Of a stretch of 64,000 nucleotides of DNA, positions 40,219 through 51,523 are shown piece after piece; position 1 is the stretch's first letter, and every line of letters starts with the position of its first letter. The stretch spans positions 3,468,501 to 3,532,500 of the forward strand of contig OZ026556.1 of NCBI GenBank assembly GCA_964020155.1, read 5' to 3'. This stretch comes from Chondrilla cf. caribensis (taxonomy: Eukaryota > Porifera > Demospongiae > Chondrillida > Chondrillidae). The notes under the pieces are model-generated. The model was not told the DNA's origin and made no database searches. It worked only from the letters and a program-made list of their open reading frames with translations. Position numbers and translations under genes: made by a program.

Positions 40219-43200
40219 TGCAGGTATGCTGTATGCACTGTGTGTGTGTGTGTGTGTGTGTTTGTGCATGCATGTGTATGTTTTGTAAACCCGTGTACAA
40301 CAAGTGATACTCACTAAATATCATTCCGAGGTGCATAAGACCACATTATGAGGAGGGCATGATCTCTTGATGCGTATACTTGTGTTTTGACTACATCCTT
40401 CCCAATTAGCCAGCTTATCATCAACATAAGGGATCACATGTCCTCTGTGTTTATATCATCCAGGAACAAACTTAGTACTTTCTCTCATGCTTCAGTCGCA
40501 AATTATAGAAACCCTAGCTGTAAACTTTATAAACTATGTACATACCTTTGACTGTAGTTTTGTTTTATGTATGTGTACCGAGTATGCATTTTAAGCCAGG
40601 GAAAGTTGATGTCAAAATGACACCTAGGTAATTAAGCAGCCATACAAAGTATCTGTTCACATGACTATCCCATAGCATGTTGTGGTGGACATTGAATGCT
40701 GTATGTCCATACATGGTTATATTTGGGATGTTTCCTGGCAATATGATGAGTGCTTGAAATCAACATACAGCTTTGTGTTTGTTGCCAAGCAACTTTCCTA
40801 CTACTCTATTTTCATTGCTGACTTGAGATCCTACTGTATGTACATCCATATGTACAGGTAGACGTACATACGTATGTCGAGTAATTGTGCACACACATAC
40901 AGTATGTATGTGTGCATTGATATTGCTAAGGCATGTGGTCACTCAATGTGATTGTGTGTTTCTGGATTGTTTTGGTAAGTTTTACACGTTTCAGCATTTT
41001 CAAATTGTACTAATTGTTCGTGGGAAGAATTCCAAATTTGTCCACAACATTGGATAGTTACTCTGTAGATTAACCATTACCTCACATTTAGTGGGGATTA
41101 TACTCCTGATTTCATTCACAAGGATTCCTTCCTTAAAGGATGTGCTTAGTTGAGTTTTGTATCCACAAGGAAGATGATAGCATTTGTGTAGAATGGTGGA
41201 GGAACGTGATCGTATGTCTGTCTGTCATCACCACCATCTAGGGTATACTTGTTTGTCTTGTCATTGAAAGTAATTGTTCTTTGTGTGGGTAGCTCTATCC
41301 ACACAGCTCTAAGATATTGCTCATGTATCATTTACAACACGTACGTAGGTACCAATTAGGGCCTGTCTGTCCCTAAAAGCTCTCCTAGCATTGGATACCA
41401 TACCTACCCAATCCTACTATGATGGTTGGCTTTGTGTACAGTGGGATGAAAGTCTGGGAGTAGTTTACTATTCTTTTGACCTCACCTCTGTTGTCTACAC
41501 AGGGTGTAGCCCCTGGCCAGACAGGTTGTCTTGGCGCAGCAGCTGTTGTGGCCATTTGCACTGGGGAATGTTGTGGATTGAGGAGTGTGTACACAACACA
41601 CCTACCCAATCTGTTGTGTGTTCTGGTCTCCCTGTGTAATTGGGATTAATTCTTGGTATGTAGTTGATCATTGAAGTGGGGATAGCGAAGGTCAGTGTAT
41701 TAGGTGCAACCATTCAAGCTACCTGACTGCTTATCAGTGTAATTTGTCAGAGTGGTTGAGAAAATCACAGTGTCCTAGTATTGTGATTCGATTAGTTTCA
41801 CTTCAGAATACCCCTGAATGCAATGATGTAATACTGCTACTACTTAAAATATAACTGAAACAACCCACAAGTGTAGCAAGTATGAAACAATGCATACGCG
41901 GAGAGGTTCATGCAAATGTGCATTCCGTACTGCTCCAGAAATGTGATACTGTTTGCGAACAGGTGGCTGTGAGACAATCATATTCCATGAATGTTATGAA
42001 TGCCACGAAATACAATCGGTGTTATGGACTGTACGTTCACACAGTCGGTGAATGGGTGTCAGCTGTCTTCTCTGATCGTTTTGGTGGGTGCAGTACATAA
42101 AGCCAGTATTCCAACTCACCTCATGTATGTGCTCTCATTCATCTTAAACAAACATGAGTGGTGTTGATTGTATCAAAACATAGGTTGTGTGAAGTATTTG
42201 GCCCTGTATGGTTTTCAATAACATTCCTTTCCTCCCGGTCCAACCAAAAAGGAACAGAAGACAGGTTGATAGTAGGTCTTTATGGCAGTGTCTGGTTTGT
42301 ATTGTGGTTTCCTTGATTTGTCTACACTGTGCAACACTCAATGGTAGCTGGTAATATTACTTTCATTTTACTTAGCTATGAAACCCTTATAAAATCCAAT
42401 ATTACAACTGTTAATGCATGTACATGCATGCATGCGTATAGTATGAAACATGCACATATACTATGCTGCCTATGTATAGTATACAATAGTGTATGTATGG
42501 TATACAGTGTGTGTGTGTGTGTGCATGCGTACATATACTGTACACTCACAGTACAGTACTTTATGTACAGTATATATGGTGTGCAGTATGTATGTACCAT
42601 ATACAGTATAATATGCATGATGAACAGTATTATGAACATACTGAGTTGAGTAGATATAACCCGGCATATTGTTTATTGTACATCAAATTGTTCATATTTT
42701 GCTTCAAGAAAACAAATGAACAAATAATATTATATCTTTACAACCCCTCCGTTCAAGTCCCCAAGGATGGTTTATCACCTATTTAAAGGGCCATACGTAA
42801 ATCAGATATTGTAGGATATTTGAGAGGTGGAAACGATATCAGTTGTGTTGCCTTTGTAAAACAGGTGATAACTAGCTTATCCTGAACAGAAATGAAAGAA
42901 ATTTCATCAAGACTGAAGTTTCGACATTTTATTCAAATTTAACTCCAGAAAATTACACATAAAACTAACCTCAAACAACTGTAATTCCACAATAGGCTCT
43001 TATTTAACATTGTATGAGAAGGCAAAAAGTATTGGGGTCTGTGTCTCGTTGATAAAGGCATGTTTATACATGCTGTATGTACTTATTCAATCAAATATAT
43101 GTAATATTGTATTAGGGGTGCCTTTGTATTGTACCCATGCTATGCAATAACCTTATACCGTTTATATTACAATAGCTACTGTACTTGTTACATACATACA

Positions 43201-43604
43201 TGTATTATGTTGTATACTTTTGTACTCATGTATGTATATGTTTACGAATGTTCTTGTATATACTCATGCACTTGTTCATGTACATACATGCATACATACA
43301 GTACATATACTTGTGTACTTGTGTATATGGTCACATATTATTGTGTTCATGTGCATACACGTGTCCTTACAGATTCATTACTCATGCACATACATGCTGT
43401 GCTTACCTAGAGCTTCATGTTTTCTATGTACAGGAATCATAGTGTATTCTTATGTATGGTATTCATGTCCTTAGTTTTCTGTACTCTTTCTTCTCTATTA
43501 CAGCAATTTGTGCAGATGGGAATTACTACAAGTTTGTCTACGACAGTCATTCTGATCGGAAAGAGACCGTTTGCAAGAAGTTCCTTCAGATGACTGACGA
43601 TTAG
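21080..43604 (+). CDS. WDR45B: WIPI3-type PROPPIN (WD-repeat PI3P effector of autophagy)
   Basis: Exons: 21080-21158, 22610-22684, 24210-24311, 24563-24650, 25059-25153, 26849-27039, 27394-27479, 27738-27839, 28982-29085, 43504-43604. All introns are GT-AG with matching phases. The total is 1,023 nt, giving 340 aa, close to the usual about 344 aa of vertebrate WDR45B. Diagnostic sequences are [33 protein letters not shown], the LRRG phosphoinositide-binding motif in [19 protein letters not shown] and the C-terminal FLQMTDD. PROPPINs are seven-bladed propellers that bind PI3P and PI(3,5)P2 on autophagic membranes. The sequence resembles WDR45B more than WDR45, notably in the first blade and the C-terminus. 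The last intron is 14,418 bp. The gene follows the ligase gene head-to-tail with almost no spacer. Confidence 0.93.
21159..22609. other. WDR45B intron 1
   Basis: No coding signal. It contains the pogo-like MITE at 21851-22058 and AT-rich sequence; a small C homopolymer lies at 21904-21912. Confidence 0.7.
21851..22058. mobile_element. 208-bp pogo/mariner-like MITE with TA target duplication
   Basis: The left end CAGTGGAACGTCTACTAAAG and the right end, read in reverse complement as CAGCGGAACCTCTCCGTAAA, form imperfect inverted repeats. The element is flanked by TA on both sides (21849-21850, 22059-22060), as for Tc1/mariner/pogo insertions. Non-coding. A degenerate relative lies at 49562-49741. 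Confidence 0.75.
23015..23392. repeat. 12-bp tandem array (gtcagcatcact type) in WDR45B intron 2
   Basis: Two blocks, 23015-23095 and 23210-23392, of 12-bp units alternating between cagcatcactgt and cagcctcactgt. Multiple-of-three length gives artefactual open frames on both strands. Confidence 0.92.
24319..24420. repeat. (TG)n microsatellite 8 bp after exon 3 donor
   Basis: TG repeat beginning eight bases into WDR45B intron 3 (GTCAGTATTGTGTG). Confidence 0.95.
24890..25032. repeat. (AC)n microsatellite before exon 5 acceptor
   Basis: The only long dinucleotide tract in the window with CA rather than TG on the plus strand. It ends about 26 bp before the acceptor at 25058. Confidence 0.94.
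25976..26023. repeat. (TG)n microsatellite, WDR45B intron 5
   Basis: About 48 bp of near-pure TG repeat. Confidence 0.93.
26446..26660. repeat. Short-unit tandem array (actggtacacac type)
   Basis: Alternating 10-, 12- and 13-bp variants of tggtacacac over about 215 bp, forming a higher-order pattern. Confidence 0.9.
27095..27340. repeat. C-rich 27-bp tandem array, WDR45B intron 6
   Basis: Imperfect units of cccctcacactcatcaccta over about 245 bp between exons 6 and 7. Confidence 0.88.
27483..27697. repeat. (TG)n microsatellite at exon 7 donor
   Basis: TG-rich sequence begins at the donor itself (GTTTGTGTGCATGTG) and fills most of intron 7. Confidence 0.95.
27840..28981. other. WDR45B intron 8
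   Basis: No coding signal. A direct repeat of about 48 bp containing acacaactatgggttct occurs at about 28800-28875. Confidence 0.65.
29590..29790. repeat. Tandem repeat of about 35 bp (gacctctcttactatttgtt type)
   Basis: Five to six diverged units, each with gacctctctta. Confidence 0.82.
30300..30430. repeat. Dispersed module (cagaggtactt ... gtgtacatgagctag)
   Basis: Related modules occur at about 31975-32030, 33339-33430 and 34020-34110, in the same orientation. Two of them lead directly into the actaaccaggagtgtgt array, so module and array form a composite repeat. Confidence 0.65.
32050..32560. repeat. 17-bp tandem array (actaaccaggagtgtgt type), block 1
   Basis: About 25 units, many exact, with variants (aactgggagtgtgtact). 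Includes a 90-bp direct duplication at 32395-32545. Confidence 0.92.
32935..33115. repeat. 26-bp tandem array (tgtacaccaggtgtatgcta type)
   Basis: Seven units, the last ones diverged. Confidence 0.92.
34105..34400. repeat. 17-bp tandem array, block 2
   Basis: Same unit as 32050-32560 after a 1.5-kb interruption; about 15 units. Confidence 0.92.
36165..36432. repeat. 30-bp tandem array (gcagcactgttagatgccta type)
   Basis: About nine units, first six nearly identical. A multiple of three, so it yields long artefactual frames on both strands. Confidence 0.93.
37510..37585. repeat. gtacagtacag-rich stretch
   Basis: A 37-bp unit (acaatacagtatggtacagt) occurs twice in tandem. Confidence 0.75.
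37853..38078 (-). mobile_element. 226-bp MITE-like element, copy 2 (WDR45B last intron)
   Basis: Reverse-complement copy of 18933-19159. Shared blocks include the one around catggcttatgtaagcac and the one around acaacatattatatgtagta. Termini GTACCCTGG and CCAGGATAC. Confidence 0.78.
40098..40270. repeat. (TG)n microsatellite, WDR45B last intron
   Basis: Interrupted TG repeat of about 170 bp with two non-TG islands. Confidence 0.94.
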
Positions 43605-43848
43605 TCTCAGGCCGTAGTCTACAACACACGTGAAGTTAACATTCCACTTCAGCCCTTTAACATTATAAGAATACTATTGTTATATGTATGCAGTACTGTG
43701 CACGTTAGAATGCATGCACCCAGATGTAATTTTTAGTGGAATATTTGTGTCTATTATAAATTAATGTGTGATCAAATAAGGTTTACCCACTTGTGTGTAC
43801 AATGATATTTGTCAGAAATTGTGTGCATAAGCGTATGCACCATAAGTG

Positions 43849-43862
43849 TGTATGTGTGTGTG

Positions 43863-43894
<32 letters not shown>

Positions 43895-44040
43895 CATGTG
43901 TGTGCGTGCGTGCGTGTGTGTGTGCGTGTGTGTGCGTGTGTGTATGTGTGTGTGTGTGTGCGTGCGTGTGTGTGTACGTGCGTGTGTGTGTGTATGTGTA
44001 TGTGTGTGTGCATGTGTGTACATGTGAGAGTGTGTGTGTT
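43849..44040. repeat. (TG)n microsatellite with CG interruptions
   Basis: About 190 bp of TG with frequent GTGCGTGCG units. Confidence 0.94.
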
Positions 44041-45019
44041 CCTGACTGTATGTTGTGTGGAGCTTATGTAGGTTCCACATTAGGATGTGATGAATTTCTG
44101 GAATGCTGCATGTCTGATTAATAACGGAAGATGTGAGAAGGCAAATAACCGCATAGTTGTCATTTTTGCCATATTCCAATGCTGGTGCAACAATCTCTCT
44201 CTTTGGTGGGCCACAATCTCCTGGAAATTGCTGTCCTTACAGGGAACGCACCTGGAGGTGATAGCAGTGGTGGGGGGACGTGTAGTCATGATTCCTTAAA
44301 TCAATTGTGGAGTTGGGGGATAAGTCTTTATGACAGTATTGCACGATTATTACATTAATTAATTGAAATTCGATTGATCACTTGAAATTCAATACACTGC
44401 TCCCACACACATTATACTTACGTACGGACCTAAAAGTGTGCTGATGCATTAAAATTCCATTGGCTATGAGTGCACCGGTAGACACTCGATCATGCATCTC
44501 CTAGCATGCACATTACTCATCACCTATGTGGTCGTACAACTAACAGCCAGCTGTTCAGTGATCGCATTTGCCATCAATCACACATCATGTCCAGTTCATG
44601 TTCTCACTTCCAAGTAAGTGAAATTGATACACCTGAGTTTCTAACAACTTCCCCACAGTTTGCAAATAATTGATTACTTGACACTCTGGGCCTGTACATA
44701 TTATATTATAATCCCTTTGTACAACTGCATGTGTACTGTATGTATAGTGCAATATACATTTATATACATACAAGGGTGTATACTGCATATTTTGTTGTGT
44801 GCTGTACTGAGTGATCTAGATATTAAGTCAAACCTCAATTTGGCGTACTCAAGTAAAAAATATATTTGTTGAAGATCTCTGTAATAGTTGTACCACCATT
44901 CAGCAGGGTACATGGGAAATAGATTGAATAGTCCCTGAAGGGGGCTGGTACATCTTACTTACACCCCACGGCCAGCAACTGTAATAATATGCCTGAATTT
45001 GTGTTGTACTCACCGTCTT

Positions 45020-45128
45020 ACAAAAGTATCCAATTAAGCCTGACAGGTGTTCATACAGCATGATAGACCTCAGCTGTGTGTCTACAGGATACAGACACCC
45101 AGCTGTGCCTTTGACCTTATCCCACACT
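45020..45128 (-). other. Weak coding-like segment, minus strand
   Basis: After a cccag on the minus strand an open frame reads VWDKVKGTAGCLYP and continues to GYFCKT, where a GTGAGT donor-like site follows. Amino-acid composition looks plausible, but no partner exons were found. Confidence 0.2.
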
Positions 45129-46404
45129 GGGATACAAGTACATACATTATAGTAACATGCGAGTGTATATACCCATTATTTCACCTAGATCTGACCAATT
45201 TTTAATGGTAAGTTTGCCATGCATAATATATATGTACATACAGTTTACACTCAATTAGATCCACTGTATGTATGTTTACTGGTGTCCAAGAAGGAGGCTA
45301 TAGGTTATAAGATACAGACTCAGAGCTAGTGGCTGAATTCCACTCTAACTGTGTGTATCTGTGTATGTTTCCCGAAATCACACAATGATACCCTCACACC
45401 TGGTTTGTAATACTATTATAGCCAGCTGTGCATTGTAGTATTTCGAACTATACTCAGTACCTGCATTGCCACATGTGCATACATATCTACAGGTATCACT
45501 TGTCCAAGTACACACGTTTACCTGTAATCTACGTACATCTATCTATGTGAATCCAATCGAGCCTCCATCTGTCATGTTTACATCCATACTTCTTTTTTGT
45601 AACGCTTGATCTGCCTAATAGTATGCATTTGGGCAGACATGATATACATATGTATATTATATACATGCTTGTTTCAACATTCACGCATACCTATACTATA
45701 CGGAAGTATATTTACACTCAGACAGATATGATATATGTACATATGTACGTACGTACTTATTTCAACTTTTCACATACTTGCTATTAGATGTATGTACATA
45801 TATTATATCGATTTTTTTTATTGAGTCACTTCTGGGTGGTCCAGGAAATATTGTCTGATAAGGATGCTAGCTATACTTGCTTGTCTGGTACAAGTTCTAG
45901 TTCTCCTAAAACCCTTCAATCTCGTTGTCCTCTAATGCGGTAGGCCATCTTGATTTATGTACGTCTGTCCACATCGAATTAGTGACATACCCGTGTAATC
46001 ACTCCTTCTCTGTGTATGGTCAGACTGCAGAGATGTCCCCTTTGAACCTTTCTACCACATTCAGGTAAAGACTATTTCTGCCAACAGGTCATCATATCAT
46101 TAGCAACTGTGCATTTCACACTATTCAAGGAATGTCTACACAGGTATTGTTGTACATACCTGTGGTTCATGATACCTACATACATGGAAACATTCTAATC
46201 ATTATGTGTGCTTATATGGACCATTAGGATGAATTTCTACTCTTATCTTGTTACTGATTTCTACTTTATGCTGCCTATGACATAATTATCCCCATTAGTA
46301 CAGTACACACGGTGCACTATGTCTCAACATTGCATCACACGTTAGCTTGCATGTATTACAACAGCATTGCGCATATTGTGTGAGTAATGTACTATATATA
46401 ATAT

Positions 46405-46426
46405 TGTGTGTGTGTGTGTGCGTGTG

Positions 46427-46465
<39 letters not shown>
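46405..46465. repeat. (TG)n microsatellite
   Basis: About 60 bp TG repeat. Confidence 0.93.
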
Positions 46466-46640
46466 ACAGAGGCAGAAGCACGGTTCTCAGTCCACAATAC
46501 GTATGCCGTGTCCACATTGCAGCCTTCTTTCCGCCCCCAAGGATTGCAAAATCACATCAGAGCATGTGCAAAAAAATCGCAACAAAGCCAACAAAGCCAA
46601 TGCAGCCTGTACCAGTCGTCAGATTGAATACAGAAAAAGA
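46466..46640 (+). pseudogene. Possible decayed zinc-finger fragment
   Basis: One frame reads MPCPHCSLLS; the adjacent frame continues FRPQGLQNHIRACAKK. Together the pattern is C-x2-C ... H-x3-C, as in C2HC fingers, but a one-base shift separates the halves. It could be a relic of a retroelement N-terminal finger or a gene fragment. Confidence 0.25.
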
Positions 46641-46989
46641 AAGAAAGTGTGTGTGTGTGTGTGTGTGTGAACATGATGACATATACATGGATGTATGTAT
46701 AAAATGCCCTGGCAACAATATTGCCAAGCAGCATATTATAGGAGGGTTGTTTCAAAGACAATACGTATACTAATCTACTAATCATTCAGGTCTTGCATTG
46801 TTGTTGCTATTACAATAATGATTAGTAATGAATTCGTTTTCACATTGAACTTGTAAATGCTTTGAGGACTGTGACTGTTGTGACTAGAGCAGTCTTCTAT
46901 TGCTGTAGCCATACACGCAGTTTGCCATTGCTAGTGGTCAACAGCATAATGTGTTAGTATAAACAGAGCCTAGCACGGACTAAGATACA

Positions 46990-47124
46990 ATGTGTGTGTG
47001 TGTGTGTGTGTGTGCGTGTGCTTGCGTGTATGTGTGCATGTGTGTGTGCGTGCGTGTGTGCGTGTATATGTGTGTGTGTCTGTGTGTGTGTGCGTGCGTG
47101 TGTTTGTGTGTGTGTGTGTGTGTG
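46990..47124. repeat. (TG)n microsatellite upstream of CUB gene 1
   Basis: Interrupted TG repeat ending about 170 bp before the TATA box at 47296. Confidence 0.93.
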
Positions 47125-47165
47125 ATCCAAATTTCTGGATCCGAGTGTTCGTATGCAGTATAGTA

Positions 47166-47186
47166 CCATAGATGGAAGATCTATGG
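47166..47186. other. Hairpin CCATAGAT...ATCTATGG
   Basis: An 8-bp perfect stem with 5-nt loop, 130 bp before the TATA box. A similar hairpin core is at 3620-3644. Confidence 0.45.
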
Positions 47187-47295
47187 CAGTACGTACGCGT
47201 GCTTCGTACGTGATGAACATTAGGCACGCCTATCTTGCGATAGCCATATTTAGCGGGCTTCAACGGGAATGACATCATCGCGTGGGTTCGGCTAT

Positions 47296-47304
47296 TATAA
47301 AAGG
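47296..47304 (+). promoter_or_regulatory. TATA box of CUB gene 1
   Basis: TATAAAAGG, 105 bp upstream of the start codon, followed by GC-rich sequence. It matches the animal TATA consensus. Confidence 0.7.
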
Positions 47305-47400
47305 CGCTCGCGCTGTAGCAGTCGACAACAGCAAAGACTTTACGAAAGACTCTTGTGTCGATTTACCTCGTCTTACTTTTCGGAAAGAAAGATAACAGAG

Positions 47401-48943
47401 ATGTCTCTCGCATTCATATTCCTACAATTGATCAGCCTTTGTGTACTGGGGTCGTTCGGATTGCCAACCTTGCGACCATCTCCCTCGAGTCCGACGGCAA
47501 ATCCTTCGGGGACCACCAAAGTCTCTTTAACTGCACGAGATTTGTACAACATCGATCTTGAGGACAGGAGAGGATACTTTACTGGACCATGGTAAGTAAC
47601 AGCGTCAGCGAGGCGTGATCTTTGGCGCGGATTTCTATGGTGTCACTCTGACGATATCTGCGCGATTATATCACGTTCAAGTAGACAATAATTGCACAAT
47701 TGATGTCTGTGCGTGTGCGATAGTTAACGCTAATACTCTCTATCTTCCATTACCTGTTTTCAGGGTCCCAAACACGTTTACCAGTTTCGATAGAGTCGAC
47801 GGCGTCGTGGAATACTGCTCTCTTCAGGGAACCAGGAAATTTGTCGATTTTCCAGAAAATCTTGAAGGCGACTACTCCACACCAGTATTCAACAGGTTAG
47901 TGAGGTATTTATGTGTCAAAGGTGCTCGTGTTGGATTTGGAATTACGTGTTCGTAACGCAATAGTGCATAAAATACACCTCTTGTTGTGCGTGAAACATT
48001 AATAGTACTCGTACACGTATAGTTAGAACCTGTGTCATTAATTGTCATTAATTAATATAATTATTTCATAATATTTTCTCTCGCTCACAGTCATACTTGG
48101 TGCTACACTTACACAGAAAAAGTTAGAGACTTCAGAAAGAACGTTTCTAAGCCTATTGACGACTCCTACCACATATACTTCAAAAGCAGCAACCTTCATT
48201 TCCCAAATGGGCTTGACAATTCCTATCCAGCAAACAGGGATGTGGTTTGGCAAATAGCTGTACCCCAGGACTACGCCTTAATCCTTCTGCTGAAGTCCAT
48301 CGACCTTGAGCCACCTACGGATGGTGGGTGCGTCAACGACTTTGTATCTTATTATATTGATGACGAAGTTCCTACAAAATCCTGTTCTACTGTGGAAGAG
48401 ATGAAGGTTTTCAAGGTCGGTGCTCGCAAGTTCACATTCAGGTTCAAGTCAAACGGAGCAAAAAATGCAGGAGGATTTTACGCTGGTGTCTTACTTCTAC
48501 ACAATGACAGTGAGTTTGTACAGTACACCGTCAACTTAACTCTTGCAATACAAGCAAATGTGTGGCATGTTATGATGTTCAGTTTCTCTTCAGCAGTTAT
48601 TGACAGAGTCAAGAAAGACACTGAAGATAGATCCGATGATGGATCCTTGGACTTTTCATACCCAAGCAACAGAATTGAACAATTCTTGGTGAGTTGCATG
48701 ACTAGCATATCGAACTATACAAATGTGGTCAAGTATGCAAGCTTGCAGATGGCAACAACTGTGCAATTGAATTGAATGCCTTTCTGCCTATTTCATCTGT
48801 AGGACGACAAAAGTATGAATTGTTTCAGTCACATCATTGAATTTGGGGAATTAGCTGCAGAGCCAATAATGGCCGACCCTCCAACTAGAAAATGCAAGGA
48901 GCTAGCAGAAGAATTCTTGAAGTACGGTTATTTGACTCCATGA
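47401..48943 (+). CDS. Small secreted CUB-domain protein, paralogue 1
   Basis: Exons: 47401-47591, 47764-47895, 48091-48509, 48594-48688, 48803-48943; 978 nt, 325 aa. The N-terminus is a signal peptide (hydrophobic run SLAFIFLQLISLCVLGS), then a Pro/Ser/Thr-rich spacer. Exon 2 encodes a short conserved segment. Exon 3 encodes a CUB-like fold with the typical DGGCVNDFVSYYIDDEVPT and FTFRFKSNG strands; two Cys are visible within it. Exon 4 is acidic, and exon 5 has two Cys 24 residues apart and ends YGYLTP. CUB domains mediate extracellular protein or carbohydrate binding; the ligand here is unknown. Intron phases (2, 2, 1, 0) are identical in paralogue 3. Confidence 0.85.
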
Positions 48944-49561
48944 GCCAGCTACATTGGAGCAATGCAATTGAATCAACTTTAATACACTTGTGCATTAGTC
49001 GTAATTTATTTGAGATAACACTGTTCAGAAACAATGCAGTTGTCACCCACCTCAATTGTCATTTTAAATGTAATTTTTTTAGCAGGTCTTAATTTTTAAT
49101 ACAAACGGGCTATCAGATTCCAAATTCTGAAACTTTTAATTGCATGTATCCTTCCATTTAATGCTTTTTATCACAATGTATGTTCATTTCATATTAAATT
49201 ATTGGCATTAATTGTATGTACAAATTACTGAGTGTTATATGCAGTACAAATTAATAATGGAAATTGCATTATGATCATGTGGAAGAAATTGGACACGATA
49301 CAGCCTAACCTTGATAATTCATGCCAACATCCTTACATAGTCTGATCGCATGCATTCAGAGACAGCCATTATTCTGGCTGTACCATGAGGTTACCATCTC
49401 TCTACCTGTAAGACATCTGCATGATAATCAATTTACAACTCCACTGTAATACTATTATGCATATGCTGTACTTCAACAGAGTCAGTGGGCATAGATATGT
49501 ACTGTTTACATATTCAAGGAGTTTATTAGGTTCATACTAACCTTCAAGTCATTTAGATATA

Positions 49562-49741
49562 AATTGGAACCTATAATGATGATACAGAAATTACCTCTGT
49601 ACAAAGGACACTCTTTGAGGCACCAAAATGACTTTCTTATAGTGCCACTACATTTCCCACCTCTGAAGAATGGACAACCTCTCTACAGTGGACAAATAAG
49701 CTAGTCCTAATGTGTCCTTTATAGAGCTCGAGGTTACACTG
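49562..49741. mobile_element. Degenerate copy of the pogo-like MITE
   Basis: It shares with 21851-22058 the blocks acaaaggacac, cctctctacagtggacaaat and tcctttatagag, ending in aggttacactg. The left end is eroded. Confidence 0.65.
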
Positions 49742-50599
49742 TGTACTGAACTTGTTGTTAAGGCAGACTATGGCCTTATATGGCAGGATCTTCTGGTACC
49801 ATACCAGTATTTCCGATTTAGCACATTTGTATCCCCATTCGTCTCTAGACCCCCTTCCGAAGCCTGGCTACGGACTGAACAATACATGCAGACCTCATCT
49901 ATACCATTTACACATGAATGTATGCATACAGATTTAAAATATAGATGTGTATATACATACGTCTACAGCATACATTTGATATAATGTATGTATATCTACT
50001 GGTAATACATTACTGTTATACATAGCAGTGAAACCTGTATTGAAGACCACCTTCCTGAGTGACTGGCCATTGAACTCAGCCACATTCCGCATCTCCACTT
50101 GAAGATTGCCTGTCTATTATGGCCACATGAAACTTTTCCAAGTCCCCTTGGTCCTCATAGTCAGGCTCAGAAGTAATTCGATAACAGTTTGGAAGGGCCG
50201 AGGGGTAGCAGTGGAAAAGCCTAACCAAACACTGGATATTGTATGAATTATACAGAAAGTAACAAAAAGTTCACATAGCCTGTGAGGATCTTTCGATTTC
50301 AGTACATAGCATTTGGTCATGAAACACATCAGGTTAGGGAGACAAATTCTAGAACATAATATTATTGATTCCGAGACAGTCATTGTTATTACACGAGTAA
50401 TTATGATAAGATTGAGTGTGAACGTCAAGGTGATATATGAAGGATCACAACATCATATTCAAAGACTCTCATTGAAGCTGTCCATGTGTTACAACAAGGG
50501 CTGTGTAGACGTCAACTTTACAATAATGTAGATTGGAGATGTTTGTGTATGAGATTTCATTCATTTGTTGCTTCTCATGTACACAAACACACCCTCCTG

Positions 50600-51116
50600 C
50601 ATGTGTGTGTATGGGGTGTGGGTGTGGGTGTGGGTGTGTCTGTGAGAGTTTGTGTGTGTGAATGTAATATATATATATATACTGTATGCATGCAACTATA
50701 ATAGAAGAGATTTGCATTCTTGAGAGTGTGTTACGTACATATGTGTGTACGTGTATGTACATGTACGTGTATGTGTGTGTATGTGTGCATGTGTAAACAT
50801 GTGTTGTGTATGTGTTGTGTATGTGTGCACATGCGTGTGTTTGTGTGTGTGTACATGTGTGTGTGTGCATGTATGTACCTGTGTGTCTGTGTATTATATA
50901 TATGGATGTACATAAATGCAATCTTTGTGTTCTGTATAGCTGTACATACCAGAAGAGCAGTTTGGTGTGTGTGTTGCATATGTATATGTGTGTGTATGTG
51001 TGTACATATGTGTGCATGTGTGTATGTCTACGTGTGTGTATTAGGGTTGCACCCATATGGTATCAGTCTATCGATTATTGGCTTATTGTCCAATATGTAT
51101 TTGTATTTTATATTGG

Positions 51117-51151
<35 letters not shown>

Positions 51152-51460
51152 GATGTGTATGTGTGTGTCTGCATCTTTATAATATTATGTGTGCCTGTGT
51201 TTGTGTGTGAGTTAATTGTACTATTTTGTGTATTTGTGTGTCAGTGTCATTACATGTGTATGTGTGTATTCAGTACATGTGTGTATGTGTGCGTGTGTTG
51301 TCCATATAATATGTGTTTGTGCATGTGTTAGTACATATGATATTGTTTTGTGTAACTTGTGTGTGTCATTATGTGTGCTGTGTGTGTACACATGCATACG
51401 TGTGTGTGGACTTGTGTGTGTGTGTACATGTGTATATGTCTGTGTGTGTTAGTGTGTACA
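50600..51460. repeat. Degenerate TG/TATG-rich region
   Basis: About 860 bp of irregular TGTG, TGTATG and GTACATG words, with pure (TG)n only at 51117-51150 and an (AT)n island at 50669-50680. Confidence 0.85.
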
Positions 51461-51465
51461 TCCCA

Positions 51466-51523
51466 CGCTCCAAATCTGAATAAATCCAACTTGTTTAACA
51501 ATAATAATAATAATAATAATAAT
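51466..51523. repeat. (AAT)n tail with aataaa, possible retroelement 3' end
   Basis: The sequence aataaatccaacttgttt followed by about seven AAT units looks like the simple-repeat tail of a LINE. It abuts the coding start of the fragment at 51524. Confidence 0.4.

Larger units (their letters stand above)
29086..43503. other. 14.4-kb last intron of WDR45B
   Basis: No nested gene found on either strand. Contents include tandem arrays at 29590-29790, 32050-32560, 32935-33115, 34105-34400 and 36165-36430, a MITE copy at 37853-38078, (TG)n at 40098-40270 and stretches rich in gtacatatgtatgtac-like words. The 34.5-36.1, 38.1-40.0 and 40.3-42.4 kb parts look unremarkable. Confidence 0.75.
43605..47280. 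other. Intergenic region between WDR45B and the first CUB gene
   Basis: AT-rich, with (TG)n at 43849-44040, 46405-46465 and 46990-47124. Weak minus-strand coding candidates are noted separately (45128-45020). No clear gene. Confidence 0.6.
48944..51465. other. Intergenic region after CUB gene 1
   Basis: Holds the degenerate MITE at 49562-49741 and a long TG/TATG-rich stretch from 50580 to 51460. No coding signal recognised. Confidence 0.6.

Noticed and set aside
44080..44289. Minus-strand frame with two CxxC-like Cys and His residues
   Set aside because: Spacing does not match a known zinc finger, splice context is poor and it lies beside a TG tract.
50117..50428. Minus-strand hydrophobic frame, considered as a missing CUB gene 2 exon
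   Set aside because: No Cys pair with the family's 24-residue spacing and no matching acceptor phase.
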